In this document: positions 7,288 to 17,200 of the stretch, in pieces
Numbering within the stretch: the stretch's first letter is position 1
How the letters are laid out: each line of letters starts with the position of its first letter
Assembly (NCBI RefSeq): GCF_039523615.1
Contig: NZ_BAAAFQ010000006.1
Span: forward strand, 124,001 to 188,000
DNA from: Psychrosphaera haliotis
GTDB lineage: Bacteria > Pseudomonadota > Gammaproteobacteria > Enterobacterales > Alteromonadaceae
Length of the DNA stretch: 64,000 nucleotides
Direction of reading: 5' to 3'
Translations under genes and position numbers: made by a program
Notes under the pieces: model-generated
What the model saw: only the letters and a program-made list of their open reading frames with translations
The model's database searches: none
Told to the model about the DNA's origin: nothing

Positions 7288-8466
7288 ATGCTTTTTAATC
7301 AGCCCAAAGAACCCGCTAAAATAGCGCTTGTATTAACCGGTGGCGGCGCTCGAGCTGCTTACCAAATTGGCGTGTTAAAAGCGGTAATGGCGCACCTTCC
7401 TCGTAATCAAAAAACACCTTTTAAAATAATATGTGGTACGTCAGCTGGCGCAATTAATGCGGTCACCTTGTCTACTCATGCATCTTGTTTTCATCTCGGG
7501 GTGAAAAAAGCAGAATGGGTATGGAAAAACTTCTCAACAGATCAAGTTTATGCCAGCACATGGCGAGGTGTTTTTTCTCATTTATTTAAAAACTTTTTAT
7601 CACGATTTAGTAAAAAAGGCATTGATAGAGCCACTAGTTTGTTAAACAACGAACCTCTTAGAAACTTACTTAAGCAAGTGATTAACTTTCAACGAATCGA
7701 TAGAAATATTCTAAGTGATCATTTGTCGGCTATCTCAGTGTCAGCATCAAGCTATAGTAACGGTGACTCTATTTCATTTTTTCAATCAAGCGAAGGTCAA
7801 GAGTGGAAGCGTGCCAAACGCCAAGGAGTTAAAACCGTACTCACCACTCGACACCTAATGGCATCATCTGCGATACCACTTATGTTTCCAAGCATAAAAA
7901 TTGGCGAAAGCTATTATGGCGATGGAGCTATACATCAACTGAGTCCGCTAAGTCCTGCCATTCATCTAGGTGCAGACAAAATTTTGATACTCGGTGTTGA
8001 GCAACCAAATCAAGACAAATACTATGGTCAGTCTGAGTTTCACCCCAATTCAGCCGCTATAACAGGCCATTTATTAGATACCGTATTTACTGACTCTATG
8101 AATGCTGACTTGGAAAGATTAGAACGGATTAACAAAACCTTAGAATACGCGCCTACTGAAAAAACAGGTTTAAAACATATCGATACGCTACTTATTAATC
8201 CGTCTAGAAACTTTAATAAATTAGCTCGACACTATTATAAAAACCTATCACCAGCGATTAAATTTTTGATGCGTTTTTTTGGTGTAAAACAGAATGAAGA
8301 GTCAGCCCTGCTTAGCTATATTTTATTTGAAAAGCCATTTACCGAGAAGCTTATTCAAATAGGTTACGAAGATGGCATGGAGCGTATCGACGAAATACTA
8401 GAGTTTTTAGAATTGGGCACAGCCGCCGAACTAAAGGCAAATTTATCAAAGGCCAAGGCTAAATAA
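7288..8466 (+). CDS. Patatin-like phospholipase
   Basis: 392 residues. The patatin elements are in order: glycine-rich oxyanion motif TGGGARAAYQ at about residue 12, nucleophile GTSAGA with S52, and YYGDGA with D212, completing the Ser-Asp dyad. Between them a basic segment (RFSKKGIDR) may contact membranes. There is no signal peptide, so it is probably cytosolic or a peripheral inner-membrane lipase acting on phospholipids, similar to RssA/YchK-type proteins but longer. ATG start; AAGG lies about 13 bases upstream. Transcribed alone, convergent with the antiporter gene 9 bp away. Confidence 0.85.
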   Translation: MLFNQPKEPAKIALVLTGGGARAAYQIGVLKAVMAHLPRNQKTPFKIICGTSAGAINAVTLSTHASCFHLGVKKAEWVWKNFSTDQVYASTWRGVFSHLFKNFLSRFSKKGIDRATSLLNNEPLRNLLKQVINFQRIDRNILSDHLSAISVSASSYSNGDSISFFQSSEGQEWKRAKRQGVKTVLTTRHLMASSAIPLMFPSIKIGESYYGDGAIHQLSPLSPAIHLGADKILILGVEQPNQDKYYGQSEFHPNSAAITGHLLDTVFTDSMNADLERLERINKTLEYAPTEKTGLKHIDTLLINPSRNFNKLARHYYKNLSPAIKFLMRFFGVKQNEESALLSYILFEKPFTEKLIQIGYEDGMERIDEILEFLELGTAAELKANLSKAKAK

Positions 8467-8475
8467 AAACAAGGT

Positions 8476-10455
8476 TTATCCTGTCATTAAAAAGCGCTCT
8501 ATACGCTCCACTCGACGCGGCTTTCCTTTCACTACAATTATGTCCTGAGCTTTTACTACGGTATCAAGCTCAGGGTTTGATATCTCTTCGCGCTCTCTTC
8601 GCAAGCCGATAATATCAATGCGGCGCTCCACGATTCTTAGTTCCGCTAACGTTTTACCCACTGCAAAAGCATCTTCCGGAATCGCTATTGCATGAATAAA
8701 CTCTAATAAATCTCTTTTATCCGATGATATTTCCGTGCCTTCACCTTGATAAAAGCCATGCATTTGACCGTATCTATTTTCACGTTCCTTACGAATTCGC
8801 CTTAAGACTCGAGACATAGGAACACCAGATTCGAACAATACCTGAGATACAAGCATTAAACTGCCCTCAATAGCTTCCGGGACCACTTGATCGGCTCCCT
8901 CTTCAAGGATAAACGCCATATGTTCATCTGATTTAGTACGAACCATTATTCGAGCAGAGGATGAGCACTGCTTAACATTATTAATAACCGTTTGTGTTTT
9001 TGTTAAATCACCAAAAGTAATGACCACCAGCTTTGCGTCGCTTACTTTCACGGCATTTAAAATCGCTTTGTCACGCGCATGTCCAAACTGAACATTCTCA
9101 CCAGCAGCCTGTGCTTCGGCAACTCGAACGGGATCAACATCAAGCACAACATAAGGCACGGCTTCGGATTTTAGGAAACGACTAACGGTTTGACCAACTC
9201 GACCAAAGCCACAAATAATGACATGACCTTTTAGATTGGTTTCAAATTCAGCTTCCGTGGACTCATTATGCTGCTGCTCTTTTTTACCAAATAGTCGGCC
9301 TCCTGCCAAAACCAGCTTTTTATCGTTGCTAATAATACTAGGAGTTACCGCCATACTGATCACTCCCACGCCTAATAATGCTGCAGCAAGCTCCGATGAT
9401 ACCAGATTAAATTGTTGCGCTAATGCCACTAAAACAAAGCCAAACTCACCCATTTGGAATAACATTAGTCCGGTAGACCAGCCATCCGCACTGGTTTCTC
9501 CTGCTAATACTGAGACATGCCTAATAATCAGTGTTTTAATAATGAGCATGACGGCAATGGCGCTTAATATAAAAGCCCATTGGCTTACCATTGCATGGAG
9601 GTTTAGAGCCGTACCTACGGAAATAAAGAACAGCCCCATCAAAATATCTCTGAACGGCCGGATATCAGCTTCTAACTGATGTTTATATTGGCTCTCACTC
9701 AGCATCATGCCAGCTAAAAATGCACCCAGTGCCATTGAAAGACCGAAAAAGCTCGTGAGCGTGCCAGCTAGAACAGTAACGAGTATGGCGGTGAGTACAA
9801 ATAGTTCATCGGTGCGAACTTGAGCAACTTGATTGAATATTTTTGGTAATATCCACTTGCCAACGGAGAGCAATATAGCGACGACTATAGCCCCTTTGCC
9901 TAGAGCAATTAAAATAGCCAACAATAAACTACTTTCCCCGTCCCCTCCAAGTATTGGAATGGCAATTAAAAAAGCAACCACCGCTATATCTTGAAATAAC
10001 AGAATGCTTATAGCAACTTGCCCACGCTTTGTTTGAGTAAGCCCAGTTTCGTTAAGAGATTTAACAACAACGGCAGTAGAGGATAAAGCAAAGATACTAC
10101 CGATAATAAATGCACTGCTCCAAGAATGGTTTAAACCAACAAATATGAGCATGAATATTATTAGTGTCAGAATAACTTGGGCACTGCCGACACCAAAAAC
10201 CAGATGCCGCATGGCCACTAACTTTGGTACAGAAAATTCGAGTCCTAAACTAAATAGCAGAAAAACGATGCCCAATTCCGCAACTATGAGTAAATCTTTA
10301 GGATCTGAGATCACACTCATCACCTGCGGACCTGCAATTACGCCTGCCACTAAGTAAGCTAAAATGGCCGGCAGTTTAAACCGTTTAAATAACCATACTA
10401 AAAACACAGAGGTGGCCAGTAAAAAGATTAACTCTAGAAAAATCCCATGTTCCAT
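8476..10455 (-). CDS. Kef-type monovalent cation:proton antiporter (CPA2)
   Basis: 659 residues. Residues 1-380 form about 12-13 membrane helices of the Na+/H+ exchanger domain. Next comes a TrkA-N (RCK) domain starting at about 410 with the nucleotide-binding motif IICGFGRVGQTV. The protein ends with a TrkA-C domain (LAELRIVERRIDIIGLRRE). The layout fits KefB/KefC/YbaL-type K+ efflux or K+/H+ exchange, gated by nucleotide binding to the RCK domain. It is longer than YbaL (558) because of the full TrkA-C end. No KefF/KefG-type oxidoreductase subunit lies next to it. Confidence 0.86.
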   Translation of the reverse strand: MEHGIFLELIFLLATSVFLVWLFKRFKLPAILAYLVAGVIAGPQVMSVISDPKDLLIVAELGIVFLLFSLGLEFSVPKLVAMRHLVFGVGSAQVILTLIIFMLIFVGLNHSWSSAFIIGSIFALSSTAVVVKSLNETGLTQTKRGQVAISILLFQDIAVVAFLIAIPILGGDGESSLLLAILIALGKGAIVVAILLSVGKWILPKIFNQVAQVRTDELFVLTAILVTVLAGTLTSFFGLSMALGAFLAGMMLSESQYKHQLEADIRPFRDILMGLFFISVGTALNLHAMVSQWAFILSAIAVMLIIKTLIIRHVSVLAGETSADGWSTGLMLFQMGEFGFVLVALAQQFNLVSSELAAALLGVGVISMAVTPSIISNDKKLVLAGGRLFGKKEQQHNESTEAEFETNLKGHVIICGFGRVGQTVSRFLKSEAVPYVVLDVDPVRVAEAQAAGENVQFGHARDKAILNAVKVSDAKLVVITFGDLTKTQTVINNVKQCSSSARIMVRTKSDEHMAFILEEGADQVVPEAIEGSLMLVSQVLFESGVPMSRVLRRIRKERENRYGQMHGFYQGEGTEISSDKRDLLEFIHAIAIPEDAFAVGKTLAELRIVERRIDIIGLRREREEISNPELDTVVKAQDIIVVKGKPRRVERIERFLMTG

Positions 10456-10632
10456 AATCTACGTGTTTAAACCTCTTATTTAGCCAGTGTTTGCCGACGG
10501 TATTCTGTCAGTGTAGCAGAACATCTTTTGACCACTATATTTATTCTTTATTTATCAGTTTATTGCATAACTGGCATGACTTTCGCTTAGTACAATTAGA
10601 ATTTTATCTTATTATCAATTTTGGAGGCATCA

Positions 10633-11526
10633 GTGGATTATATTAGTCACCTAGACGTAATAAACCCTGACTCAAATGCAGCCTTGTTAACAAACTGGGC
10701 AGGATACCAGACAGGCTATAATGACCAGATATCGTTAGTTGAACAATTACAAACAACACTAGATATTGAACAACAACTTACCATCTTTTTAGAAGCGCTT
10801 TCCAATAGTTTTAAAATCAGTGCGATTGATTTAGAAACTTACCATGGCAGATTCACTACAGGTAAAGCAGCAAAAGGTTGTGAGACACTAGCGTTACCAA
10901 TTCGAATCCATGACCAATTAATGGGTCGTGTTTTATACCATTCTCAAAAGCCAATCACTGACATTTTACTTTCGTCATTAAGCAATTTTCAGAAGCGACT
11001 GGTATTTCCATTACGCAACGCTTTGGCTTTTTGGCAATTACAACAGTTAGCTTTGAAAGACTCTTTAACGGGAATAGGAAACAGGACTAGTTACAACGAG
11101 GCGATTTCAAGAGCCATTTCACACTCTAAACGCTACAACACACCATTTTCTTTACTTGTGATGGATTTAGATAATTTTAAACAAGTGAACGATAATTTTG
11201 GTCATCAAATGGGGGATGAACTTTTAGTTCAGTTTGTAAATCTTGCCAACAAGTGTTTGAGAAATACCGATCAGTTTTTCAGATTTGGTGGCGACGAGTT
11301 TGCCATTATATTGGAACACGATAAAAAGAGCTCTGCATCTATCGTTTCAAATCGCCTTTTAAGTACGGTGAAAGATTCTGATATTGTTAAAAAGTTTCAT
11401 GTTAGCGTGAGTATTGGCGCTGCTATAAGCGCCACCGAAGACTTAGAAAGCACTATTTTTGCTAAAGCGGACAAAGCACTTTACCAAGCTAAACAAGCCG
11501 GTAAAAATTGCGTTAAATTTGCTTAG
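10633..11526 (+). CDS. Diguanylate cyclase (GGDEF)
   Basis: 297 residues: an N-terminal GAF-like region of about 120 residues without membrane helices, then a GGDEF domain. The active site GGDEF is intact at 219-223, and the product-inhibition I-site RNTD occupies 210-213, five residues before it as required. It should therefore make c-di-GMP from two GTP with feedback inhibition. The GTG at 10633 is chosen because GGAGG lies five bases upstream; the in-frame TTG at 10621 overlaps that site. Single gene, divergent from the antiporter and convergent with tilS. Confidence 0.88.
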   Translation: MDYISHLDVINPDSNAALLTNWAGYQTGYNDQISLVEQLQTTLDIEQQLTIFLEALSNSFKISAIDLETYHGRFTTGKAAKGCETLALPIRIHDQLMGRVLYHSQKPITDILLSSLSNFQKRLVFPLRNALAFWQLQQLALKDSLTGIGNRTSYNEAISRAISHSKRYNTPFSLLVMDLDNFKQVNDNFGHQMGDELLVQFVNLANKCLRNTDQFFRFGGDEFAIILEHDKKSSASIVSNRLLSTVKDSDIVKKFHVSVSIGAAISATEDLESTIFAKADKALYQAKQAGKNCVKFA

Positions 11527-11556
11527 TTTATTAATAACTAACGTAACTTTTTGTCA

Positions 11557-13119
11557 TCAATCTAATTGAACCTTAATATGCGGTTGCAGTTCAAAAGCAA
11601 CCGCAATGTCCCCAACAGCTGCTAGCTGGTTATTTATATAAACGTTTGGCATTCTTTCTCTTAACCAAGCTGGACAGCCTTTTTGTTTCAATAACTCGGA
11701 TACTTTTTTGTTGCCCGACTTAACGTTGGGTTGGATTTTACCTACAATTTGGCCCCATTTAACTTGAACTAATAACTCAGCATTCTTTTCTGAATCAGCT
11801 TCTACCTGGTTAAAACGGTGACATTCTTTAAAAAAGCTCGGCAATACAATAATCGAAAAGGTTTTGCCCGCAAACAGACTGCCTGACGGTAACTCTTGTG
11901 AATAAGTCTGAGTCTTATCTGCCGCTACCAAACCACCTAACTTTGGTTTATTTAAGTTCGGTTCGTTTGAATTCGGTTCATTTGAATTCGGTTCGTTTGA
12001 CTGTAGCTCTTCTGATAGCGGTTCATCGGACAGAGACTCGTCTGATCGCGTATCTAGCGTTATAGTTTTTGGCACCGCTTCTGAAGTAAGCTTTAAACAA
12101 TACAAATAACCTCTATATAGTCGCAACGAATAACCACTAAACTCCACCAATGCTTGGCTATCTTCTTTACTATTAATAACCGTTGTCATTACTTCAGTTA
12201 ATACATTTCTAGAGGGCGATTTTGTTGTGTGGTTTGCGATGAAAAGCCGAACAAGTTCTGGTTGTTTTAATGTGTTTAGCTGCGCTAGTTTAGCTAAGTT
12301 TAAACACTCAAAACCGAACACTTTGCTCTCAATTAAACCAGACAGGTCTTGTTGCAAATACAAAGACAACAAGTCACTTTCTCTAGACAGTAAATCGGTT
12401 GTTGTTTTAATTGCGCTAGCCATATGCGGCCAACGTTCCGTTAATGTAGGCGAGACTTTATGGCGAATGAAATTTCTGTCAAAATCTAAACATGCGTTAC
12501 TTTCATCTTCAATCCAGTCTAAAAACTCTTGTTTTGCATATTGGATTAATTCAGTCTTTGATAGCGATAATAGAGGCCTAACTAATCTTATCTGTTTACT
12601 TTGACCCATGCTGTTTGGCAAGTTTGCACATGGACGCATCGCAGATAATCCTTTACTACCTGAGCCTCTTGATAGTCGCATCATAAAGGTTTCAACTTGG
12701 TCCAATAAATGATGTCCAGTTAGAACAAAGGTGCCAACGGGTAAACTATCGGCAAAAACGGCGTACCTTGCATCTCTAGCTATTTGCTCAAGTGAACGTT
12801 GAGCGGTTTTTTCTAGTACGAGTTGATGACAAGAAAGTTCGATATCATTTATCTGACAATATTGAGTTACGAACGATTGCCAGTCATCGGCATTTTCACT
12901 CAAGCCATGATTAATATGAATTGCACTAAAACTAACCTGGTACTGATACCTTAACTCTAACATTAGTCTTAACATCACCATAGAATCTAGTCCACCGCTG
13001 AGCGCAACCACAATAGAGGGTTGAGTTGTACTGTCTGCAGTTATGACGTTTAAATCTTGTAAAGACCGATACAAATGGAGTGGATTAAGTGCGGTAGCTG
13101 ATTGACTAACAGTGCTCAT
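11557..13119 (-). CDS. tilS: tRNA(Ile)-lysidine synthase
   Basis: 520 residues. The N-terminal PP-loop ATPase motif LSGGLDSMVML and HINHGLSENAD are followed by TGHHLLDQVET. The protein ends with the TilS C-terminal domain containing GNKKVSELLKQKGCPAWLR. The enzyme attaches lysine to C34 of tRNA-Ile(CAU), changing both codon reading and charging. It is about 90 residues longer than E. coli TilS, chiefly from an acidic, repeat-rich linker between the substrate-binding and C-terminal domains. ATG at 13119 is preferred to an upstream TTG at 13128; neither has a strong ribosome binding site. It is separated from accA by a terminator, so it probably has its own promoter. Confidence 0.9.
   Translation of the reverse strand: MSTVSQSATALNPLHLYRSLQDLNVITADSTTQPSIVVALSGGLDSMVMLRLMLELRYQYQVSFSAIHINHGLSENADDWQSFVTQYCQINDIELSCHQLVLEKTAQRSLEQIARDARYAVFADSLPVGTFVLTGHHLLDQVETFMMRLSRGSGSKGLSAMRPCANLPNSMGQSKQIRLVRPLLSLSKTELIQYAKQEFLDWIEDESNACLDFDRNFIRHKVSPTLTERWPHMASAIKTTTDLLSRESDLLSLYLQQDLSGLIESKVFGFECLNLAKLAQLNTLKQPELVRLFIANHTTKSPSRNVLTEVMTTVINSKEDSQALVEFSGYSLRLYRGYLYCLKLTSEAVPKTITLDTRSDESLSDEPLSEELQSNEPNSNEPNSNEPNLNKPKLGGLVAADKTQTYSQELPSGSLFAGKTFSIIVLPSFFKECHRFNQVEADSEKNAELLVQVKWGQIVGKIQPNVKSGNKKVSELLKQKGCPAWLRERMPNVYINNQLAAVGDIAVAFELQPHIKVQLD
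11942..12001. repeat. 15-bp tandem repeat in tilS linker
   Basis: Four head-to-tail 15-bp units (TTCGGTTCGTTTGAA on the + strand and variants; 11942-11956 is the most diverged). They encode SNEPN repeated three times and then LNKPK. Flanking codons add a looser SDEPL/SEELQ pattern. Being a multiple of three, copy-number changes keep the tilS frame. Confidence 0.85.
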
Positions 13120-13160
13120 GAGTCTCAATTCTAATGTTTAGTTTGATGATAAACAGGCAT

Positions 13161-13187
13161 AAAAAAAGCCATCTAAAAGATGGCTTT
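13161..13187 (-). terminator. Intrinsic terminator after accA
   Basis: On the minus strand AAAGCCATCT, loop TTT, AGATGGCTTT followed by further T: a 10-bp stem (13165-13174 with 13178-13187). It closes the long dnaE-accA transcript before tilS. Confidence 0.85.
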
Positions 13188-13208
13188 AATAATACGATAC
13201 TTTTTTGT

Positions 13209-14165
13209 TTATAAATAGCCAAACGCCATCAAACGATTATAACGCTTGTCTAGCAGCTCTTCTTTTGACAATGTTCTAAGATCCGTTAAATCTTGTTTTA
13301 AACGTTGCTTTAAGTTTGAGGCCATTTTGTCCATGTCTCTGTGTGCGCCACCAAGAGGCTCTGAAATAATATTATCAATTAAGTCTAGCTCTTTGATTTT
13401 GTTCGCTGTGATGCCCATTGCATCCGCTGCATCTGGCGCTTTTGCCGCGCTTTTCCACAAAATAGACGCACAACCTTCTGGCGAAATAACCGAGTACGTT
13501 GCGTATTGCAACATGTTAACACGATCGCCAACACCTATTGCTAACGCTCCACCTGAGCCACCTTCACCAATTACAGTACAAATAACCGGTACTTTTAAAC
13601 CTGACATTACTTTTAAGTTACGTGCAATGGCTTCGCTCTGGCCACGTTCTTCTGCGCCTATTCCTGGATACGCTCCTGGCGTATCAATGAATGTGATAAT
13701 TGGCATATCAAAACGCTCTGCCATTTCCATTAGGCGAAGTGCTTTACGGTAGCCCTCAGGTTTAGGCATACCAAAGTTACGTTTAATTTTTTCTGCTGTA
13801 TCACGACCTTTCTGCTGACCAATAATCATTACTGGTTCATCATCTAAACGTGCAATACCACCAACAATCGCTAAATCATTTGCGTAAGTGCGGTCACCGG
13901 CTAACTCATCAAACTCAGTAAATATGCGCTCGATATAGTCTTTAGTATATGGACGAAGTGGGTGCCTTGCTATTTGGGCAACTTGCCAAGCGCCAAGGTT
14001 TCCAAAGATCTTTTCCGTTAATTCACGGTTTTTCTCTTTTAAGTTAGAGATTTCTTGCTCTAAGCCTAAATCTAACTCGCCACCGCGGTTAACATTTTGT
14101 AATTCATTTATTTTTGCTTCTAACTCAGCAATCGGTTGTTCAAACTCAAGATAATTGAGACTCAT
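13209..14165 (-). CDS. accA: Acetyl-CoA carboxylase carboxyltransferase subunit alpha
   Basis: 318 residues, the usual length (319 in E. coli), beginning MSLNYLEFEQPIAELEAKI. The crotonase-fold core holds the conserved FGMPKPEGYRKALRLMEMAE, TFIDTPGAYPGIGAEERGQ and GEGGSGGALAIGVGD segments, which form the biotin and CoA binding surface with AccD. The enzyme moves the carboxyl group from biotin to acetyl-CoA to give malonyl-CoA for fatty acid synthesis. It follows dnaE by 52 bp, the conserved gammaproteobacterial order. Confidence 0.96.
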   Translation of the reverse strand: MSLNYLEFEQPIAELEAKINELQNVNRGGELDLGLEQEISNLKEKNRELTEKIFGNLGAWQVAQIARHPLRPYTKDYIERIFTEFDELAGDRTYANDLAIVGGIARLDDEPVMIIGQQKGRDTAEKIKRNFGMPKPEGYRKALRLMEMAERFDMPIITFIDTPGAYPGIGAEERGQSEAIARNLKVMSGLKVPVICTVIGEGGSGGALAIGVGDRVNMLQYATYSVISPEGCASILWKSAAKAPDAADAMGITANKIKELDLIDNIISEPLGGAHRDMDKMASNLKQRLKQDLTDLRTLSKEELLDKRYNRLMAFGYL

Positions 14166-14217
14166 TCTTTCACCAGTTCACTTTAATTTTCTATCCATGA
14201 TTTAATTTACATGAATA

Positions 14218-17200
14218 CTAGAATTCTAATTTAGGCTCAATAGCCAAGTGCTCCATTACATCTACGAACAGCTGTTCATCCGGCGTAACTCGCCACGCTG
14301 TTCCTAACTCTAACTCTGCACTTGCCAATTCATTTTGATAGCCAATTCGTATTGGTGTTGTTCCATCTTTATATGGCAATAATATTCGTTTTAAACTATT
14401 CATTACACTAGTGGCTTGTGACTCACCAGCAACGTCTAGCTTTATATTTCTAACGAATTTTTCACGTGCCATTGTTAAAGACATAACATCACGCCCGGTC
14501 ATTGTATTGCCGTCACTGTAATTATCAAAGCTGACCTGTCCAGAAACGACTATAATTTCACCACTTTGCAACAAATCTTTGAATTGCTCAAATTGTTCGG
14601 GGAATAATCTAAAGTCTAAACGACCACTTTTGTCATCTAAAGTTACCAGTGCCCATTGATTTCCTTTTTTATTGACCAACACTCGCATGTCAATTATCAA
14701 TCCACAAACTGTCACCATTTGGTCTCTGCGAGTAGGCTCAACTTCCGACAGCTTTATTTTTGTGTAGTGCCTTAACTCTTTACGATATGCATTAATTGGA
14801 TGACCCGTTAAGAAAAGCCCAAGGGTATCTTTTTCACCTTGCAGCCAGGTAGCGTCAGGCCACAAAGTTGCTGTTTTAAACTGAGGTTGCACTTCTTCGT
14901 GTTCAGTATCAAATAAACCAAATAAGTCTGACTGGCCTAAATCAGCGTTTTTAGCATGTTGAGTAGCTGCTTTCATAGCGTCTTCAAGCGATGCCATAAT
15001 AATGGCTCTATTCTCTTGAGTATGAGGCTCTGGCCCTAACTGATCTAACGCCCCTGCTAGTACTAGCTTTTCCATTACACGTTTGTTTATTCGTTTTACG
15101 TCTACTCGTGCACAGAAATCAAATAAATCAGTAAATCGCCCGCCCTCTTCCCGCGCTTCAAGTATGGCTTCAACTGGACCTTCACCAACCCCTTTGATGG
15201 CGCCAATACCATAAACTACGTGGCCTTCGTCATTAACCGTAAACTTATAAGAACCGGAGTTAACATCAGGTGGCTCAATAGTGAGCTTCATACGATCACA
15301 TTCATCAACTAACGTTACTATTTTGTCGGTATTATCCATGTCGGCAGACATTACCGCCGCCATAAACTCAGACGGGTAGTGACATTTCATCCACAATGTT
15401 TGATAGGAAACTAAGGCGTATGCAGCAGAATGAGATTTGTTAAAACCGTAACCAGCAAACTTTTCAACCAAGTCAAAAATCTTCATGGCAAGTTCTGGGT
15501 CAATATTGTTGTTCTTTGACCCTTCTGCAAAGGAAGATCGTTGCTTTTCCATTTCTTCTGGCTTTTTCTTACCCATGGCTCGGCGCAGAAGGTCAGCGCC
15601 ACCTAGTGAGTAACCCGCCATTTCCTGAGCAATCTGCATTACCTGTTCTTGATACAGAATGATCCCGTAGGTCGGCTCTAGAATTTCTTTTAAGCAATCG
15701 TGCTGATAATCGTGATCTGGATAGGCTACTTCTTCTCGACCATGTTTACGTTCTATAAAGTTGTCAACCATGCCCGAATCTAATGGACCAGGTCTAAATA
15801 GTGCAACTAGGGCGATAATGTCTTCAAAAGTATCAGGCTGAAGTTTTTTAATCAGACTTTTCATACCCGAGGATTCCAACTGGAATACCGCGGTTGTCTC
15901 TGAGTTCATCAGCATTCTAAAACTTGCTGGGTCTGCCATATCAATTGAAGTGATATCAACATGTTTAGCTGGATCATCAATACGGCTGTTCGCCATATCA
16001 ATCGCCCATTGTAAAATGGTTAACGTTCTTAACCCTAAGAAGTCAAACTTAACGAGACCAGCAGTCTCAACATCATTTTTATCAAATTGCGTAACTGGGT
16101 TATTACCATCATCATCACAATACAATGGTGCAAAATCAGTGATTTTAGTAGGGGCTATAACAACACCACCAGCATGCTTACCTGCGCCTCGAGTAACACC
16201 CTCTAGTTTACGAGCCATATCAATAAGCTCGCGAACTTCTTCATCTTGATTGTACAGTTGCTCTAGTTGAGGCTCGGCCTTAAACGCTTTTTCCAACGTT
16301 ATTCCAGGGTCTCCCGGCACTAGCTTTGAAATACGGTCAAAAAAGCCAAAGGGTTGGCCAAGCACGCGTCCTACTGACTGAATTACGGCTTTTGCGGCTA
16401 ATGTACCAAAAGTGATAATCTGGGATACGGCGTCACGCCCATATAGCTCAGCAACGTGATCAATTACTTCGTCACGGCGATCCATACAGAAATCAATATC
16501 AAAATCGGGCATTGAAACACGTTCTGGGTTCAGGAATCGCTCAAATAACAAAGCAAATTCAAGTGGATCAAGATCTGTAATCTTTAACGCATACGCCACT
16601 AATGAACCAGCACCAGAGCCACGTCCTGGTCCAACTGGAATGTTATTGTCTTTACTCCACTGAATGAATTCAGCAACGATCAAGAAGTAACCTGGAAAAC
16701 CCATTTGGTTGATTACTTTGAGTTCTATATCAAGACGCTCATCATACTCTACTCGTTTTTCAGCACGTTCAGCTTCGTCAGGAAATAGAAACTCTAATCG
16801 TTCCTCTAGCCCTTCTTCAGACAATTTGACTAAAAAGTCGCCTTCCGTCATTCCATCCGTTGGACACTCCGGTAAGAAGTATGTCCCTAACTGAACCGTG
16901 ACATTACAACGTTTGGCAATTTCAACACTGTTTTGAAGTGCTGAAGGGACATCTGCGAAAAGCTCCAACATTTGCTCTTCAGTTTTTAAGTATTGCTCTG
17001 CGCTATAATCTTTTGGCCTGTTTTTATCGTCGATAGTACGCTTTTGATTTATACAAACTCGAACTTCATGCGCTTCAAAATCAGAAGCGTCTAAAAATAC
17101 AGTTTCATTTGTCGCAACAACAGGTAACTCTAATTGCTCAGCAAGATCTAAAGCCTGCTCCACGTACATGGCTTCATTTGCCCTGCCAGTACGAGTTAAC

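Noticed and set aside
11527..11556. Small TTAGTT/AACTAA inverted repeat between the diguanylate cyclase gene and tilS
   Set aside because: The 6-bp A/T-rich stem without a real T-run is too weak to call a terminator.
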